This document shows positions 27,368 to 38,400 of a DNA stretch of 50,771 nucleotides, in pieces. Numbering within the stretch: the first letter of the stretch is position 1; each line of letters opens with the position of its first letter. The translations under genes were made by a program, and so were the position numbers. The DNA is from Shewanella algicola. Lineage in GTDB: Bacteria; Pseudomonadota; Gammaproteobacteria; Enterobacterales; Shewanellaceae. The stretch is from positions 1 through 50,771 of the forward strand of contig NZ_BMQI01000037.1 of assembly GCF_014648035.1 (NCBI RefSeq), written 5' to 3'. The notes beneath the pieces were generated by a model. That model saw only the letters and a program-made list of their open reading frames with translations, was not told where the DNA came from and did not search any database.

Positions 27368-28849
27368 TTAGCCCGCTTCAACAATACGCTTCATGTCTGT
27401 CATGTAACCGCGTAACTCAGCACCGATAAACTCAACGTCTGTATGACGAATTTGCTCATTGACTTCAATTAAACGTTGGTTATCAACACCGTTTGACGCT
27501 TCAACAAGACCAGCGCCTAAAAACTCTGAAGACATAGCGTTCACGTAATCACGTAGCATGGGTACTGCAGCGTGGTTGAATAAGTAGCAGCCGTATTCAG
27601 CTGTGTCCGAAATAACCACGTTCATTTCATATAAACGCTTACGAGCAATCGTGTTAGCAATTAATGGCGTTTCATGTAGCGACTCGTAATAAGCCGACTC
27701 TTCAACAATACCTGCTGCAACCATAGTATCGAATGCTAGTTCAACGCCGGCTTTGATCATCGCAACCAAGAAGATGCCTTTGTCGAAATACGTTTGCTCA
27801 TCGATATGTTCAGACGTTGTAGGTGCATTTTCAAACGCGGTTTCATTGGTTTCTGCTCTCCAACGTAACAAGTTAGCGTCATCGTTAGCCCAATCTTCCA
27901 TCATAGTGCGAGAAAACTCACCGCTGATGATGTCATCCATGTGCTTTTCAAATAGCGGCTTAAGGATTTCTTTTAGCTCTTCAGCCATATCAAACGCTTT
28001 GATTTTTGCAGGGTTTGATAAACGGTCCATCATGTTAGTGATGCCGCCGTGCTTAAGTGCTTCGGTAACAGTTTCCCAACCTTGTTGGATAAGTTTACCG
28101 GCATAAGCAGGCTCAACACCGTCAGCAACCATTTTCTCATAACCTAAAATGGCACCGGTTTGTAACATACCGCATAAAATTGTTTGCTCGCCCATCAAAT
28201 CTGACTTAACTTCAGCAACAAAAGATGACATCAATACACCGGCACGGTCACCACCGGTTGCACTTGCATAGGCTTTAGCAATTGCTAAGCCATCACCGTT
28301 TGGATCGTTTTCTGGGTGAACAGCAATCAGTGTTGGTACACCAAATCCACGCTTATATTCTTCACGAACCTCTGTCGCTGGACACTTAGGTGCAACCATG
28401 ATTACAGTAATGTCTGAACGCACTTGCATGCCTTCTTCAACAATGTTGAAACCGTGCGAATACGCTAGCGTAGAACCTTGCTTCATTAATGGCATTACAG
28501 CGTTAACAACATTGGTGTGTTGCTTGTCTGGCGTAAGGTTAAGCACTAAATCTGCGGCTGGTACAAGCTCTTCAAAGGTACCCACTTTAAAGCCGTTATC
28601 AGTGGCTTTTTGCCAAGATGCGCGCTTTTCAGCTATCGCTGCTGGGCGTAACGCAAAAGAAATGTTTAGGCCAGAATCACGCATGTTCAAACCTTGGTTA
28701 AGGCCTTGCGCACCACAACCTAAAATAACAATGTTCCAATCTTTGATGTATTCGCAACCGTCACTGAATTCAGTGCGGTCCATGAAGCGGCATTGTGCTA
28801 ATTGAGCTAATTGTTGACGTAAATTCAGAGAGTTAAAATAGTTAGCCAT
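27368..28849 (-). CDS. ilvC: Ketol-acid reductoisomerase (NADP+)
   Basis: This is the class II (long) ketol-acid reductoisomerase (493 residues; E. coli 491), the second common enzyme of isoleucine and valine synthesis. It has the N-terminal nucleotide-binding segment [16 protein letters not shown] and the duplicated C-terminal knotted domain of the long form. ATG 28849 has AAGGTGG six bases upstream and aligns with the E. coli start (MANYFN). It is divergent from its activator ilvY, 188 bases away. The 15 bases just before the start are identical to those before ilvE. Confidence 0.98.
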   Translation of the reverse strand: MANYFNSLNLRQQLAQLAQCRFMDRTEFSDGCEYIKDWNIVILGCGAQGLNQGLNMRDSGLNISFALRPAAIAEKRASWQKATDNGFKVGTFEELVPAADLVLNLTPDKQHTNVVNAVMPLMKQGSTLAYSHGFNIVEEGMQVRSDITVIMVAPKCPATEVREEYKRGFGVPTLIAVHPENDPNGDGLAIAKAYASATGGDRAGVLMSSFVAEVKSDLMGEQTILCGMLQTGAILGYEKMVADGVEPAYAGKLIQQGWETVTEALKHGGITNMMDRLSNPAKIKAFDMAEELKEILKPLFEKHMDDIISGEFSRTMMEDWANDDANLLRWRAETNETAFENAPTTSEHIDEQTYFDKGIFLVAMIKAGVELAFDTMVAAGIVEESAYYESLHETPLIANTIARKRLYEMNVVISDTAEYGCYLFNHAAVPMLRDYVNAMSSEFLGAGLVEASNGVDNQRLIEVNEQIRHTDVEFIGAELRGYMTDMKRIVEAG

Positions 28850-28902
28850 CTGATACCACCTTAAAAATATAAAATTTGGGACGCAATTTATGTTTGACAC
28901 AC

Positions 28903-28923
28903 ACTCAAACTTTGCGATTGAGT
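28903..28923. promoter_or_regulatory. Candidate IlvY operator near ilvC
   Basis: The palindrome ACTCAA-N9-TTGAGT lies between ilvY and ilvC, on the ilvC side where an activator site would sit. LysR-type regulators bind interrupted dyads of about 15 bases. Assignment is by position and symmetry only. Confidence 0.4.
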
Positions 28924-28976
28924 TGACTATAGCCTATCCATCTTATTGCTTAAAATGATATATTTGGCATGTGACG

Positions 28977-28991
28977 TTGCATAAAACGCAA
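28977..28991. promoter_or_regulatory. Candidate IlvY operator near ilvY
   Basis: TTGC-N7-GCAA contains TGCATAAAACGCA, which fits the T-N11-A rule of LysR-family sites. It lies 46 bases before the ilvY start, where it could mediate autoregulation. The companion dyad at 28903-28923 is about 75 bases away. Confidence 0.45.
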
Positions 28992-29037
28992 TGTCGCTGT
29001 TTTAATGAATTAAATCCTCTTTATGGAAACGCTAATT

Positions 29038-29910
29038 ATGGATATTCGCTCTCTAAAATTGTATTTGCACTTATGCGACAGCCTACATTTTGCTAAAACA
29101 GCTGAGCAATCCCATGTCAGCCCATCAACATTAAGCCGGGCATTACAACGTTTAGAGGATGAGGTCGGCTGTAAGTTATTTGAACGCGACAACCGCAGTG
29201 TTACCATTACCCATGCCGGATTAGAGTTTAAGCGCTTTGCCGAACAAACCCTGGCAGACTGGAGCCAGCTGCGCAGTCGTATTGACCCTAGCCAGCAATA
29301 TTTACGCGGTAATCTGAATTTATATTGCTCGGTCACCGCGGCATACAGTCATTTGCCAGCATTGCTCGACCGCTTTAGACGCGACCACCCGCATGTTGAT
29401 ATTCATTTAACCACTGGCGATCCTGCTAACGCCGTGAGCCAAATCCAAAAAAATCGTACCGATATCGCCATTATTGCTTTACCCGAGGTGTTCCCAAACA
29501 CCCTGCACTTTACACCCATAGACAAAGTGCCTATTTCGGTCATCGCCCCATTAATGCAATGCCAAGTACAACAATGGGTAAGTCAAAGTCATATTGATTG
29601 GGAGAAATTGCCCTACATAGTCCCCGACCATGGCCCGGGTCGAAAACGTATCGACCAATGGTTTAAACAAATGGGTATTAAGCCCAATATATACGCTCAA
29701 GTGTCTGGCCAAGAAGCTATCGTGTCGATGGTGGCGCTAGGCTGTGGTGTGGGCATAAGTCCAGATGCGGTGATCCATAACAGTCCTGTACGCGAGCGGA
29801 TCCAGACATTGGTTTCACCGGTTGACATCCCGGCCTTTGAATTAGGCTGCTGTTGCAAAGAAAAACGCGCTAACGATCCAATCATTAGCGCGTTTCTAGA
29901 GATTATTTAG
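29038..29910 (+). CDS. ilvY: LysR-family activator of ilvC
   Basis: This 290-residue LysR-type regulator has an N-terminal winged helix (HVSPSTLSRALQRLEDEVG) and a C-terminal inducer domain. In E. coli IlvY activates ilvC with acetolactate or acetohydroxybutyrate as inducer. Signature stretches such as FCSVTAAYSHLP (here YCSVTAAYSHLP) and MVALGCGVGI match IlvY rather than other LysR proteins. The start at 29038 (MDIRSLK) aligns with the E. coli start MDLRDLK; an ATG at 29023 would add five residues without a better binding site. Confidence 0.95.
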   Translation: MDIRSLKLYLHLCDSLHFAKTAEQSHVSPSTLSRALQRLEDEVGCKLFERDNRSVTITHAGLEFKRFAEQTLADWSQLRSRIDPSQQYLRGNLNLYCSVTAAYSHLPALLDRFRRDHPHVDIHLTTGDPANAVSQIQKNRTDIAIIALPEVFPNTLHFTPIDKVPISVIAPLMQCQVQQWVSQSHIDWEKLPYIVPDHGPGRKRIDQWFKQMGIKPNIYAQVSGQEAIVSMVALGCGVGISPDAVIHNSPVRERIQTLVSPVDIPAFELGCCCKEKRANDPIISAFLEII

Positions 29911-29981
29911 CGAAGTAAAAAAGCAGTTAACTCAGAAACACAGCGGCTTAACGCTAATCTCTATTTAAGTTCTTAAGCGCC

Positions 29982-31288
29982 TTAAGGCAATGGCGGTAAA
30001 TCAGTATCAATACGCGTTACAAGTAATTGGTCGACTTTATAAGAGTCAATGTCGACCACTTCAAATTTAAACCCTGCATAGTTTACAAAATCGGTACGCT
30101 TAGGAATTTTACGCAGCATATACATCATAAAACCGGCAATGGTTTCGTAGTTTTGATTTTGTGGAAACGCTTCAATTTGAAATGCCCGCATCACATCGGT
30201 AATGGGTGTTACCCCGTCAACTAACCAAGAGTTACCATCTCGGGCCACAATTTGCTCTTCACTTTCATGCAGAGACCAGGCACCCATTTCTGCACTTTGC
30301 AAATCATTAGTGGTTACAATGCCCACCACTAAGGCGTATTCATTCATCACAACAGCAAAGTCAGCACGATTATTTTTAAAATACTCCATCGACTCCGACA
30401 AGGTTAACGTATCTGGAATAATTAAGCAGTTATGTACCAAGGTGCTGCCTTTAAGGGTAAGGTGCTCACCATTAATCACTCGGATCAGCAACTCTTTAGC
30501 ATCAACAAAGCCTTTGATCATATCCAACTGACCATCACACACCAAAAACTTATTATGGGGATTATTGGCAATCTTTTGTTTAATATCTTCTTCGGTGTCT
30601 TGCAGTAAAAATACACTAGGCTTTCACGTGCGGTCATGGCCGATGTCACAGACACCGACTGCATTTCAAACACGTTTTCCATCATCTGTTGCTCACCTTT
30701 GTCCATCACACCCGCCTCTGTTCCGGCGGTCATCATGGCGTAAATATCATCGTGCGTAACTTGATCATTTCGCGCCGTTGGCACCTGCAATAATTTAAAA
30801 ATCGCATTAGCCAAACCATTAAAAATCCACACAAAGGGTTTTAATACGGTAATACAAAACGCAATGGGCATCACAAAGGTAACCGCCACTTGCTCAGGGA
30901 GCACCATCGCAATGCGTTTTGGCATTAAGTCAGCAAACAAAATAAATAACGATGTGACCGTAACGAATGAAAACACAAAGCTCAGTTGTAAGCCCCATTC
31001 ACTGCCTAATAACGGTAATAGTATGTCTTCAAAGTAAGGCCGAAAGGCCGACTCACCGATAATACCACCCATAATGGCCACCGCATTTAAACCAATTTGC
31101 ACCACGGTAAAAAAGCTGCCCGGATGAGCTTGTAGCTTTAATACCTTAGTGGCGCGTAAATCACCTTCATCAGCCATTGTTTGCAGGCGGATTTTACGTG
31201 ATGCCGCCAGGGCAATTTCTGACATCGAAAAAAAACAGCTAATGCCAATAAGGCACAAAATTATTAAAAAACTATCAGTAATAGTCAT
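29982..31288 (-). pseudogene. paeA: PaeA/YtfL-like CNNM-CBS membrane protein gene, broken by a one-base frameshift
   Basis: The two frames together encode a complete protein of about 435 residues like E. coli YtfL (PaeA, implicated in polyamine export). An N-terminal DUF21/CNNM membrane domain with three or four helices is followed by two CBS domains and a C-terminal transporter-associated domain. The first frame runs from ATG 31288 through TSAMTARESLVYF. The product then leaves frame at a run of five T (plus-strand A5, 30607-30611), and the correct continuation, LLQDTEEDIKQKIANNPHNK then LVCDG, is in the next frame to 29982. One extra T would restore the reading frame. It could be a real recent mutation, phase variation, or a sequencing error in a homopolymer. 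Confidence 0.88.
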
Positions 31289-31770
31289 ACATTCTCTTCA
31301 CCTAAGGCTAAAAGCACTCAGGAATAATGGCTAGCGTTTATCGCTAGTAAAGCAGTTAACTTTGTTTCGCAACAAAGAACAGTAATTCGGTTTAAGGCGA
31401 TGGTTAACATGATTGCGCTACATTGCAGGTCATTGCTATAAAAATCATACAACGCTGGGGACGCCGTAAAAACTCAATACAATCATCACAGGCTAATCAC
31501 GCCAAGGAAAAATAGCGTGTTTATGTGAAAAGCTAACGACTATTCGAGTGTTTATGTGACCGCCACTTATATGTTGGTGGTTTATACACACCACCTGCGC
31601 TGCAGCCACTTCAAATAGCGGGAAGTTAACCAAGGATTAGTTAACAATATTGTATATATTTTGTCTTATTATACCGACGCTAAAACCATAAAATCAGCAA
31701 AAAAAGTTACCACTGCTAGACTGTATGCATCCCTTCATTTGTATATTATTCAAACAAAAGGATTTTGTTA
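31289..31770. other. Intergenic region upstream of the paeA-like gene and comM
   Basis: This is a 482-base region between divergent genes, so both promoters should be here. It holds hairpins CTAGCG/CGCTAG (31331-31347) and CTTTGTT/AACAAAG (31360-31377), two direct copies of GTGTTTATGTGA (31517-31528 and 31548-31559, 31 bases apart), and GTTAAC-N9-GTTAAC (31625-31645). No gene is seen. Confidence 0.6.
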
Positions 31771-33294
31771 ATGGCGATAGCCTGTGTGTTTACTCGAGCA
31801 AGTTGTGGTGTAGAAGCCCCTAAAGTGACTGTTGAAGTGCATTTAAGTAATGGTTTACCCGCATTTAATTTAGTGGGGTTACCCGAAGCCTCAGTCAAAG
31901 AAGCCAAAGAGCGGGTAAGAAGTGCCTTGATCAATGCCGGTTTCGAATTCCCGCAGCGGCGCATTACCGTTAACCTCGCACCTGCAGACTTACCCAAACA
32001 AGGTGGTCGTTACGACTTGCCCATCGCCATTGGTATTTTAGCCGCATCCAATCAAGTACCAACCAAAGCCTTACACCAATGTGAATTTGTGGGTGAGTTA
32101 GCCTTATCGGGACAAATCAGGCCTTGCACCGGTTTACTACCAGCCATTATTGCGGCGCGTAACGATCAGCACCATTTTTTTATGCCTATCGATAACCGCC
32201 ATGAAGCAGAGCTTGTGGGTTATCACCACAGTTACTTTGTGGCGCACTTACAAAATCTGGCCGCATTTTTACATGGTCAAGCGCAACTGCCATTACTCGA
32301 CACCCAACCAGAATGGATAGACGAATCGCCAGTCGCTGACAACTTATTATGCATGAGTGATGTGATTGGCCAATATCAAGCAAAACAGGGATTAGAAATT
32401 GCCGCGGCAGGTAATCACAACCTACTTTTTCTTGGACCGCCAGGTACCGGAAAAAGCATGTTAGCTAACCGAATTATCCCGCTGCTGCCTGCGTTGTCGT
32501 ACGATGAAGCCATTGAAGTAGCCGCCATTCACTCGGTGGCAGGCTTGCACATTAAGCCACAAGATTTTTTAAATCGTCCCTTTCGTTCGCCACACCATAC
32601 TTGTTCATCTATTGCCTTAATTGGCGGTGGCAGCCACCCAAAACCTGGGGAGATATCATTGGCTCATCGGGGGATATTATTTTTAGATGAAATCGCTGAG
32701 TTTCCTCGTAAAGTACTCGACTGCTTAAGAGAACCGTTAGAAACTGGCCAGGTAGAAATATCTCGAGCAGCCGCAAAGCTCACTTTTTCAAGCCGTTTTC
32801 AACTGATTGCAGCTATGAACCCAAGTCCTTGTGGTGATACTGAGCGTGCCCGTTCAACCCCTGATCAAATTCAGCGTTATTTATCGCGATTGTCAGGGCC
32901 ATTTTTAGACCGATTCGATTTAACGGTTGATGTGCCAAAATTACCCTCAGGTACCCTAACCCAAAAACATCAACCCGGAGAAACCAGCGTCGATATCGCC
33001 AAGCGCGTAAAACAAGCAAGAGAGTACCAATTAGCCCGTGCGGGAGTACTCAATAGCGAATTAACCCCAAAACAATTAAAACAAGACAGTAATATTAGTC
33101 AGCAAGACTTAGAGTTTTTAGAACAAAGTGTGGTGAGTTTAGGTTTATCGGTACGCAGTTTTCACCGTATTCAGCGGGTTGCACGCACCATTGCAGACCT
33201 ACAACAATCTGTCACTACCGAGCGTGGACACATTGCCCAAGCGCTTGGTTATCGGGCAATGGATCGCCTGCTTGCCAAACTCAATCAGCAATAA
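31771..33294 (+). CDS. comM: ComM/YifB AAA+ helicase of natural transformation
   Basis: This Mg-chelatase-like AAA+ ATPase (507 residues) promotes branch migration of incoming DNA during natural transformation. It has an N-terminal ChlI-type domain with NLVGLPEASVKEAKERVRSA, an AAA domain with Walker A GPPGTGKS (222-229) and Walker B FLDEIAEF, and a C-terminal helical lid. The start ATG 31771 has AAAGGA nine bases upstream and gives a length equal to E. coli YifB (506). Many gammaproteobacteria carry it beside the ilv genes, as here. Confidence 0.95.
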   Translation: MAIACVFTRASCGVEAPKVTVEVHLSNGLPAFNLVGLPEASVKEAKERVRSALINAGFEFPQRRITVNLAPADLPKQGGRYDLPIAIGILAASNQVPTKALHQCEFVGELALSGQIRPCTGLLPAIIAARNDQHHFFMPIDNRHEAELVGYHHSYFVAHLQNLAAFLHGQAQLPLLDTQPEWIDESPVADNLLCMSDVIGQYQAKQGLEIAAAGNHNLLFLGPPGTGKSMLANRIIPLLPALSYDEAIEVAAIHSVAGLHIKPQDFLNRPFRSPHHTCSSIALIGGGSHPKPGEISLAHRGILFLDEIAEFPRKVLDCLREPLETGQVEISRAAAKLTFSSRFQLIAAMNPSPCGDTERARSTPDQIQRYLSRLSGPFLDRFDLTVDVPKLPSGTLTQKHQPGETSVDIAKRVKQAREYQLARAGVLNSELTPKQLKQDSNISQQDLEFLEQSVVSLGLSVRSFHRIQRVARTIADLQQSVTTERGHIAQALGYRAMDRLLAKLNQQ

Positions 33295-33374
33295 AGTCAA
33301 TTTTTAACGGTTGTATTTATTGAGCAATACCTCGACTACGAGTAACATAGCTCTCCGTTTAATAGGAGAGAAAA

Positions 33375-34271
33375 ATGTCGCTGTTTTCGAAAATCAAAGG
33401 CTGTATAGCATTCGTATGCTATTTACTGAATACCGTTTTTTGGACTATTCCCATTTTGGTGTTTAGTGTCTTTAAGTTGATCCCAATTAGCATTTTTCAA
33501 AAAAGCTGTAGCTACATTCTTGATAACTGTGCAACAGCATGGATCAGCGTCAACAACATAGTCGAAGCTATTTTTCACCCAATGCGCATTCACGTTTCTG
33601 GCGATCAACAGTTTTCAGAACAAGAATGGTACATGGTTATTGCGAATCACCAATCTTGGGTCGACATTCTGATTTTACAGCGAGTGTTTAATCGTAAAAT
33701 TCCTTTTTTAAAGTTTTTCCTTAAACAAGAATTGATTTATGTGCCTATTTTGGGCTTGGCTTGGTGGGCATTAGACTTTCCATTTATGCGCCGTTATAGC
33801 TCATCACAACTGCGTAAAAACCCCAAGCTCAAAGGTAAAGACATTGAGATTACCCGTAAAGCCTGCGAAAAATTTAAGACCAAACCCGTCAGCATAATGA
33901 ACTTTGTTGAAGGCACCCGTTTCACTCAAGCAAAACATGACAAACAACAATCAAGCTTTAAGCACCTTTTAAAACCGAAAGCGGGCGGCATGGCATTTGC
34001 GCTATCAGCAATGGGCGAACACATCAATAAATTAGTCGACGTGACGATTTATTATCCCGACCAAGTCCCAAGTTACTGGCAGTATATTTGTGGTGCGCTC
34101 AACGAAGTCCACGTACATATTAGTGTGAGTGATATTCCGCAAAGTATGCGCGGCGATTACCTTAAAGATCGTGAATTCAAAATTGATTTCCAAGAGCAAC
34201 TCAATCAAATCTGGGTCAATAAAGACCAGCAACTGCAAAGACTTACTGACGAATCAAAGCAAAAGGCATAA
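33375..34271 (+). CDS. YihG-like lysophospholipid acyltransferase, first of tandem pair
   Basis: This PlsC-family membrane acyltransferase (298 residues) probably acylates lysophosphatidic acid or another lysophospholipid. It has an N-terminal hydrophobic segment (about 10-35) and the catalytic H-X4-D motif as NHQSWVD (H92, D97). The substrate-binding EGTRFT (E179) is present. The second gene follows six bases after the stop and shares the same layout, including LKFFLK.EL.YVPI.GL and NPKL(K/R)GKD. This points to a tandem duplication. Both look like E. coli YihG. Confidence 0.88.
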   Translation: MSLFSKIKGCIAFVCYLLNTVFWTIPILVFSVFKLIPISIFQKSCSYILDNCATAWISVNNIVEAIFHPMRIHVSGDQQFSEQEWYMVIANHQSWVDILILQRVFNRKIPFLKFFLKQELIYVPILGLAWWALDFPFMRRYSSSQLRKNPKLKGKDIEITRKACEKFKTKPVSIMNFVEGTRFTQAKHDKQQSSFKHLLKPKAGGMAFALSAMGEHINKLVDVTIYYPDQVPSYWQYICGALNEVHVHISVSDIPQSMRGDYLKDREFKIDFQEQLNQIWVNKDQQLQRLTDESKQKA

Positions 34272-34277
34272 CTATAC

Positions 34278-35186
34278 ATGTTAACGTTTTTACCTGGTCC
34301 CATTCTGTATATTTTCAGCCTAACGCTGTTAATTATCAACACCAGCTTATGGGGTTCACTGTTAACTGTGGGCGGTATCGTGAAGTTATTACTGCCTTTC
34401 AAGACTGTACGCAGCGTGCTAACCAAAATAATGAACCGTTTTATGTGGGCTTGGGCGACATGTAACGGCGGGATTTTGTTCCTGATATCCAATATAGAAT
34501 GGGATATTTCAGGCCTTGAAAAACTCGATCCCAATGGTTGGTATTTAATTATCAGTAACCATGTCAGTGGATTTGATATCGCGGCACAAACCTATGTGTT
34601 GCGTAACCACATCCCTATGTTGAAATTTTTTCTCAAAAAAGAACTCTTGTATGTGCCAATTATGGGCTTAGGTTGCTGGGCGCTGGACATGCCATTTATG
34701 GACAGAACCAGCCCGGCAAAACTTAAAAAGAATCCAAAGCTAAGAGGCAAAGATCTTGAAACCACTCGTAAGGCATGCGAGCGCTTTAAAGATTCACCTA
34801 CCTCTATTATTAATTATGTTGAAGGTAGCCGCTTTACCGAAGAAAAACGCCTACGTCAAAACTCTCCTTACCGACATTTATTGCGCCCTAAAGCCAGCGG
34901 TATCGCATTTACCCTATCCGCCATGGGTGAGCAATTTACTAATCTACTCAACATCACGTTGGTCTATCCTGAAACGTCTGAGCGTGTGTTAGGTAATGTA
35001 ATGCATGGTAAAATCAATAAAGTTGTTATACGAGTAGACGTACTACCGGTTCCCCATGTTGATGCCAATACCTACTTTAATGAACCAGAGACACGGGTAG
35101 AATTTCAGCGTTGGCTAAATAAATTGTGGTTAGACAAAGACCAACTTATTGACGATGTCATTCAACAACATCAACAGCAGAAATAG
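34278..35186 (+). CDS. YihG-like lysophospholipid acyltransferase, second of tandem pair
   Basis: This is a 302-residue PlsC-family acyltransferase paralogous to the preceding gene. The H-X4-D motif is NHVSGFD (H95, D100), and EGSRFTE is the binding motif. N-terminal hydrophobic helices cover about residues 8-45. The spacing of six bases with AAGG upstream suggests co-transcription. The first-motif residues differ (HVSGFD versus HQSWVD), as may happen if the two copies have diverged in substrate choice. Confidence 0.88.
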   Translation: MLTFLPGPILYIFSLTLLIINTSLWGSLLTVGGIVKLLLPFKTVRSVLTKIMNRFMWAWATCNGGILFLISNIEWDISGLEKLDPNGWYLIISNHVSGFDIAAQTYVLRNHIPMLKFFLKKELLYVPIMGLGCWALDMPFMDRTSPAKLKKNPKLRGKDLETTRKACERFKDSPTSIINYVEGSRFTEEKRLRQNSPYRHLLRPKASGIAFTLSAMGEQFTNLLNITLVYPETSERVLGNVMHGKINKVVIRVDVLPVPHVDANTYFNEPETRVEFQRWLNKLWLDKDQLIDDVIQQHQQQK

Positions 35187-35405
35187 TATCCCCATCATAA
35201 ATACACAAAATCACGTTATATGCATATTTAGATTGCGTATTGCATATAAAGCTGTCAGTTTTTATGCATAAATATTAGCCTTATTGAACGCAATTACTGA
35301 GTAAATTGTGAGTAATTGAATTTAGGGGCTTTAATCAACAGTTTTCCTGTTAAAATAACGTTAATATGTATGGCCTCTTTTGAATAAAATAGATAAAGGT
35401 GAGAT

Positions 35406-38400
35406 TTGAATTTTCGTGTATTTAAGCATTTAACACAGTGGTTAATGTTACTGGCATTGATGTTTTCAATGTCGGTTTCAGCACAAAAAGTAAATGCTAA
35501 CGATAGCCTCGCCGAAGTAAAGTTTGAACACTTTAATACTGAAGGTGGCCTCAACCAAAACTCGATAACCCGCCTATTTATGGATAGCGCTGGCATGCTA
35601 TGGATTGGCACTCAAGATGGTCTCCATAGTTATAATGGCGTCGACTTCAATCTGTACTTAAAAAAGTCAAATAACAGCAACAGTATATCGGGCAACTTTA
35701 TTACCGACATTTTGCAATCTCCCGACGGCGATTTATGGGTCGGCACCTATAACGACGGCCTCAACAAACTCAATCTCACCACCGGACAGTTTACCCAATA
35801 TAAGCAAGAACAAGGCTTAGCTGACCTGCAAATCACTAAGTTATCCGTGATTGGCGATACCTTATGGATAGGAACGCATGCAGGGCTTTACTTATTACCG
35901 CTAAAAACCGGAAAAATCACCCCGGTAAATTTAGGGGCAAATATCATTGCTAATATCACCAGCCTTGCCAATGTTGATAATAAATACATCGTTGTGGGCA
36001 CTGAAACACACGGTACATTCGCTATCGACAGCAACACCATTATCCGGCTCGACATTCCCACCAACATGAGCGTTAACCAAATAAAATCCAGTTCGCTTTA
36101 CTCAGTATGGCTGGCGATAGACAATCAAATTTGGCGCTATAATCTCGACACCCATGAAAGAGAGCTAATATGGTCACGAGGCAATAACTATACTGAAAAT
36201 CGTCGCATTAGCGACTTTACCGTAGTCAATGCCAACCAGATTTTTGCCATTGGGCAAAATACTGGCTTATTCAAACTCGATAATATTGATGGTCAGTGGG
36301 TGAGCTCTGTATACAAACACAACCCACAGACACTGAGCAGCATTAGTGCCAATACCCTGCAAACATTGATGCTCGATGCCAGTGGCACCTTATGGATTGG
36401 TACCGGTTATTCAGGCATCGATAAGCTGAATATTAACCAACAATTTTTTAGCCACTATTACGACTATCAAACCGGCTCGCCCGGAATGGCGAACATGATC
36501 CGCACGGTATTTCGTGATGATCAGCAGCGCCTGTGGATTGGTACAGATGGTGCTGGTATAAAATATTTACAGCCGCACGATGCTCATTACTATTACATCA
36601 ACGCACTCTTTGCCAATAAGCTCTCGCTCCCTATTGAAAACCTTGCATTAACCGTGCACGACATAGCGCAAGACAAACAAGGTTTATTGTGGTTTGCCAC
36701 CAACCTCGGGTTGTTTACCCTAGATAGCAATAACAATTTAGAACAAGTACAACCGGCCAACGAGAAATTTCGAGCCGACACGCAAATTCGCAGTTTAGTG
36801 TTCGACAACAAAGATCGTTTATGGATAGCCACATCGCAAGGCTTGTACTTCATTTCAGAACACACTGACCGCATGATGGCTTATAACTTTGGATTTCAAT
36901 CTGAGTATTCGCCATATAAACATCAAATTATTACCCTGAATTTTAGTCAAGATTATCTCTGGCTAGGTACCATGGGCGGCGTTGTTCGGCTTGATCCAGA
37001 AAAACAACAACTGAACTTTTTATCCCATGACCCAGACAATGCCTATAGCTTAAGCGATAACCGAGTCAGAGACTTTTTATTAACTGAAAATGGCGACTTT
37101 TGGGTGGCCACTCATGGTGGCATCGACAAGCTCACCGTTGAATATGGCAGTTTCAAATTTGAACGCATGGATGTCAATGCCGACAATAGCAGTAATACGA
37201 TTTATGCTATTTTAGAAGATAACCAACACGACTTATGGTTAAGCACTAATTCGGGAATATCACGCTTTAACCCCAGCCAAAAAAGCTTTATGGCCTACAA
37301 CGTGTTTGAAGGGCTACAAGCCAACGAGTTTAATGGTGCAGCAAAATTTAAAGAAAAAGACGGCTCACTATGGTTTGGTGGGATTAAAGGCTTAAACTAT
37401 TTTGACCCCGCAAAAGTACCGAGTAAGCGCCCGGAAAACAAACTCGCACTCACTAAGTACACCATTGGCGAAACCTCATACCCCATTCTCGACCTGAGTC
37501 ATGCACCTAAAATTGACATGCCCTACGAGAAACAAGTCATCACCTTTGAAATAGGATCGCTCAACTTTAATTACCCAGGTTTAAATCGATTCAGCTATAA
37601 ATTAGACGGTGTAGATAATGAGTGGCATAACCTAACTCAAGGGAACCACATTACTTACACAAACTTATCCCCAGGTGAATACACCTTAATGATTCGTCAT
37701 GCACTGGGCACCAATCAGTACAGTCAATACACACTCATTGTTAAAGTGTCGGTAGTACCGCCCATTTATATGACCGTTTGGGCTTACGTATTATACGGCA
37801 CTGTAGGATTATTAATTGTGTTGTGGCTGTTACTATCACGACAAAAGAAACTCGCGACTCAGCGCGAGTTTGACTCTAGTATTCGCGCCTCAGAAGAGCG
37901 TCTTAAGCTTGCATTATGGGCCTCTGGTGATGGCATGTGGGACTGGAATATTAAAGACGACAAAGTGTTTCGAACCAATATGGTTGAACCGACCAACGAC
38001 TCTTTAAAAGACCAATTATTAACGAATAGTGTTCACCCAGAAGACAAACCCAAAGTTGAAAAACTGCTTAACGACCACCTTAACGGTGACTCTGAGTTTT
38101 TTGAAGCCGAATACCGCGTTGAAACCAAACCCGGACAATGGTCTTGGTTATTAGACCGTGGCCAAGTGGTTGAGCGCGACAGTAATAATACACCGTTACG
38201 AATGGCCGGCACCCACAAAGACATCACCAGCCGTAAACTTACAGAAAACGAACTCAAACTATCATCGCAAGTGCTATTTAGCATGAACGAAGCGGTAGTG
38301 GTAGGCGAACTAGACTACCAAGTCCGCTCGGTTAACCCAGCATTTAGTCGTATTACCGGCTTTAAACATCGTGATGTGGTTGGCAAACACTTTTTGTTTT

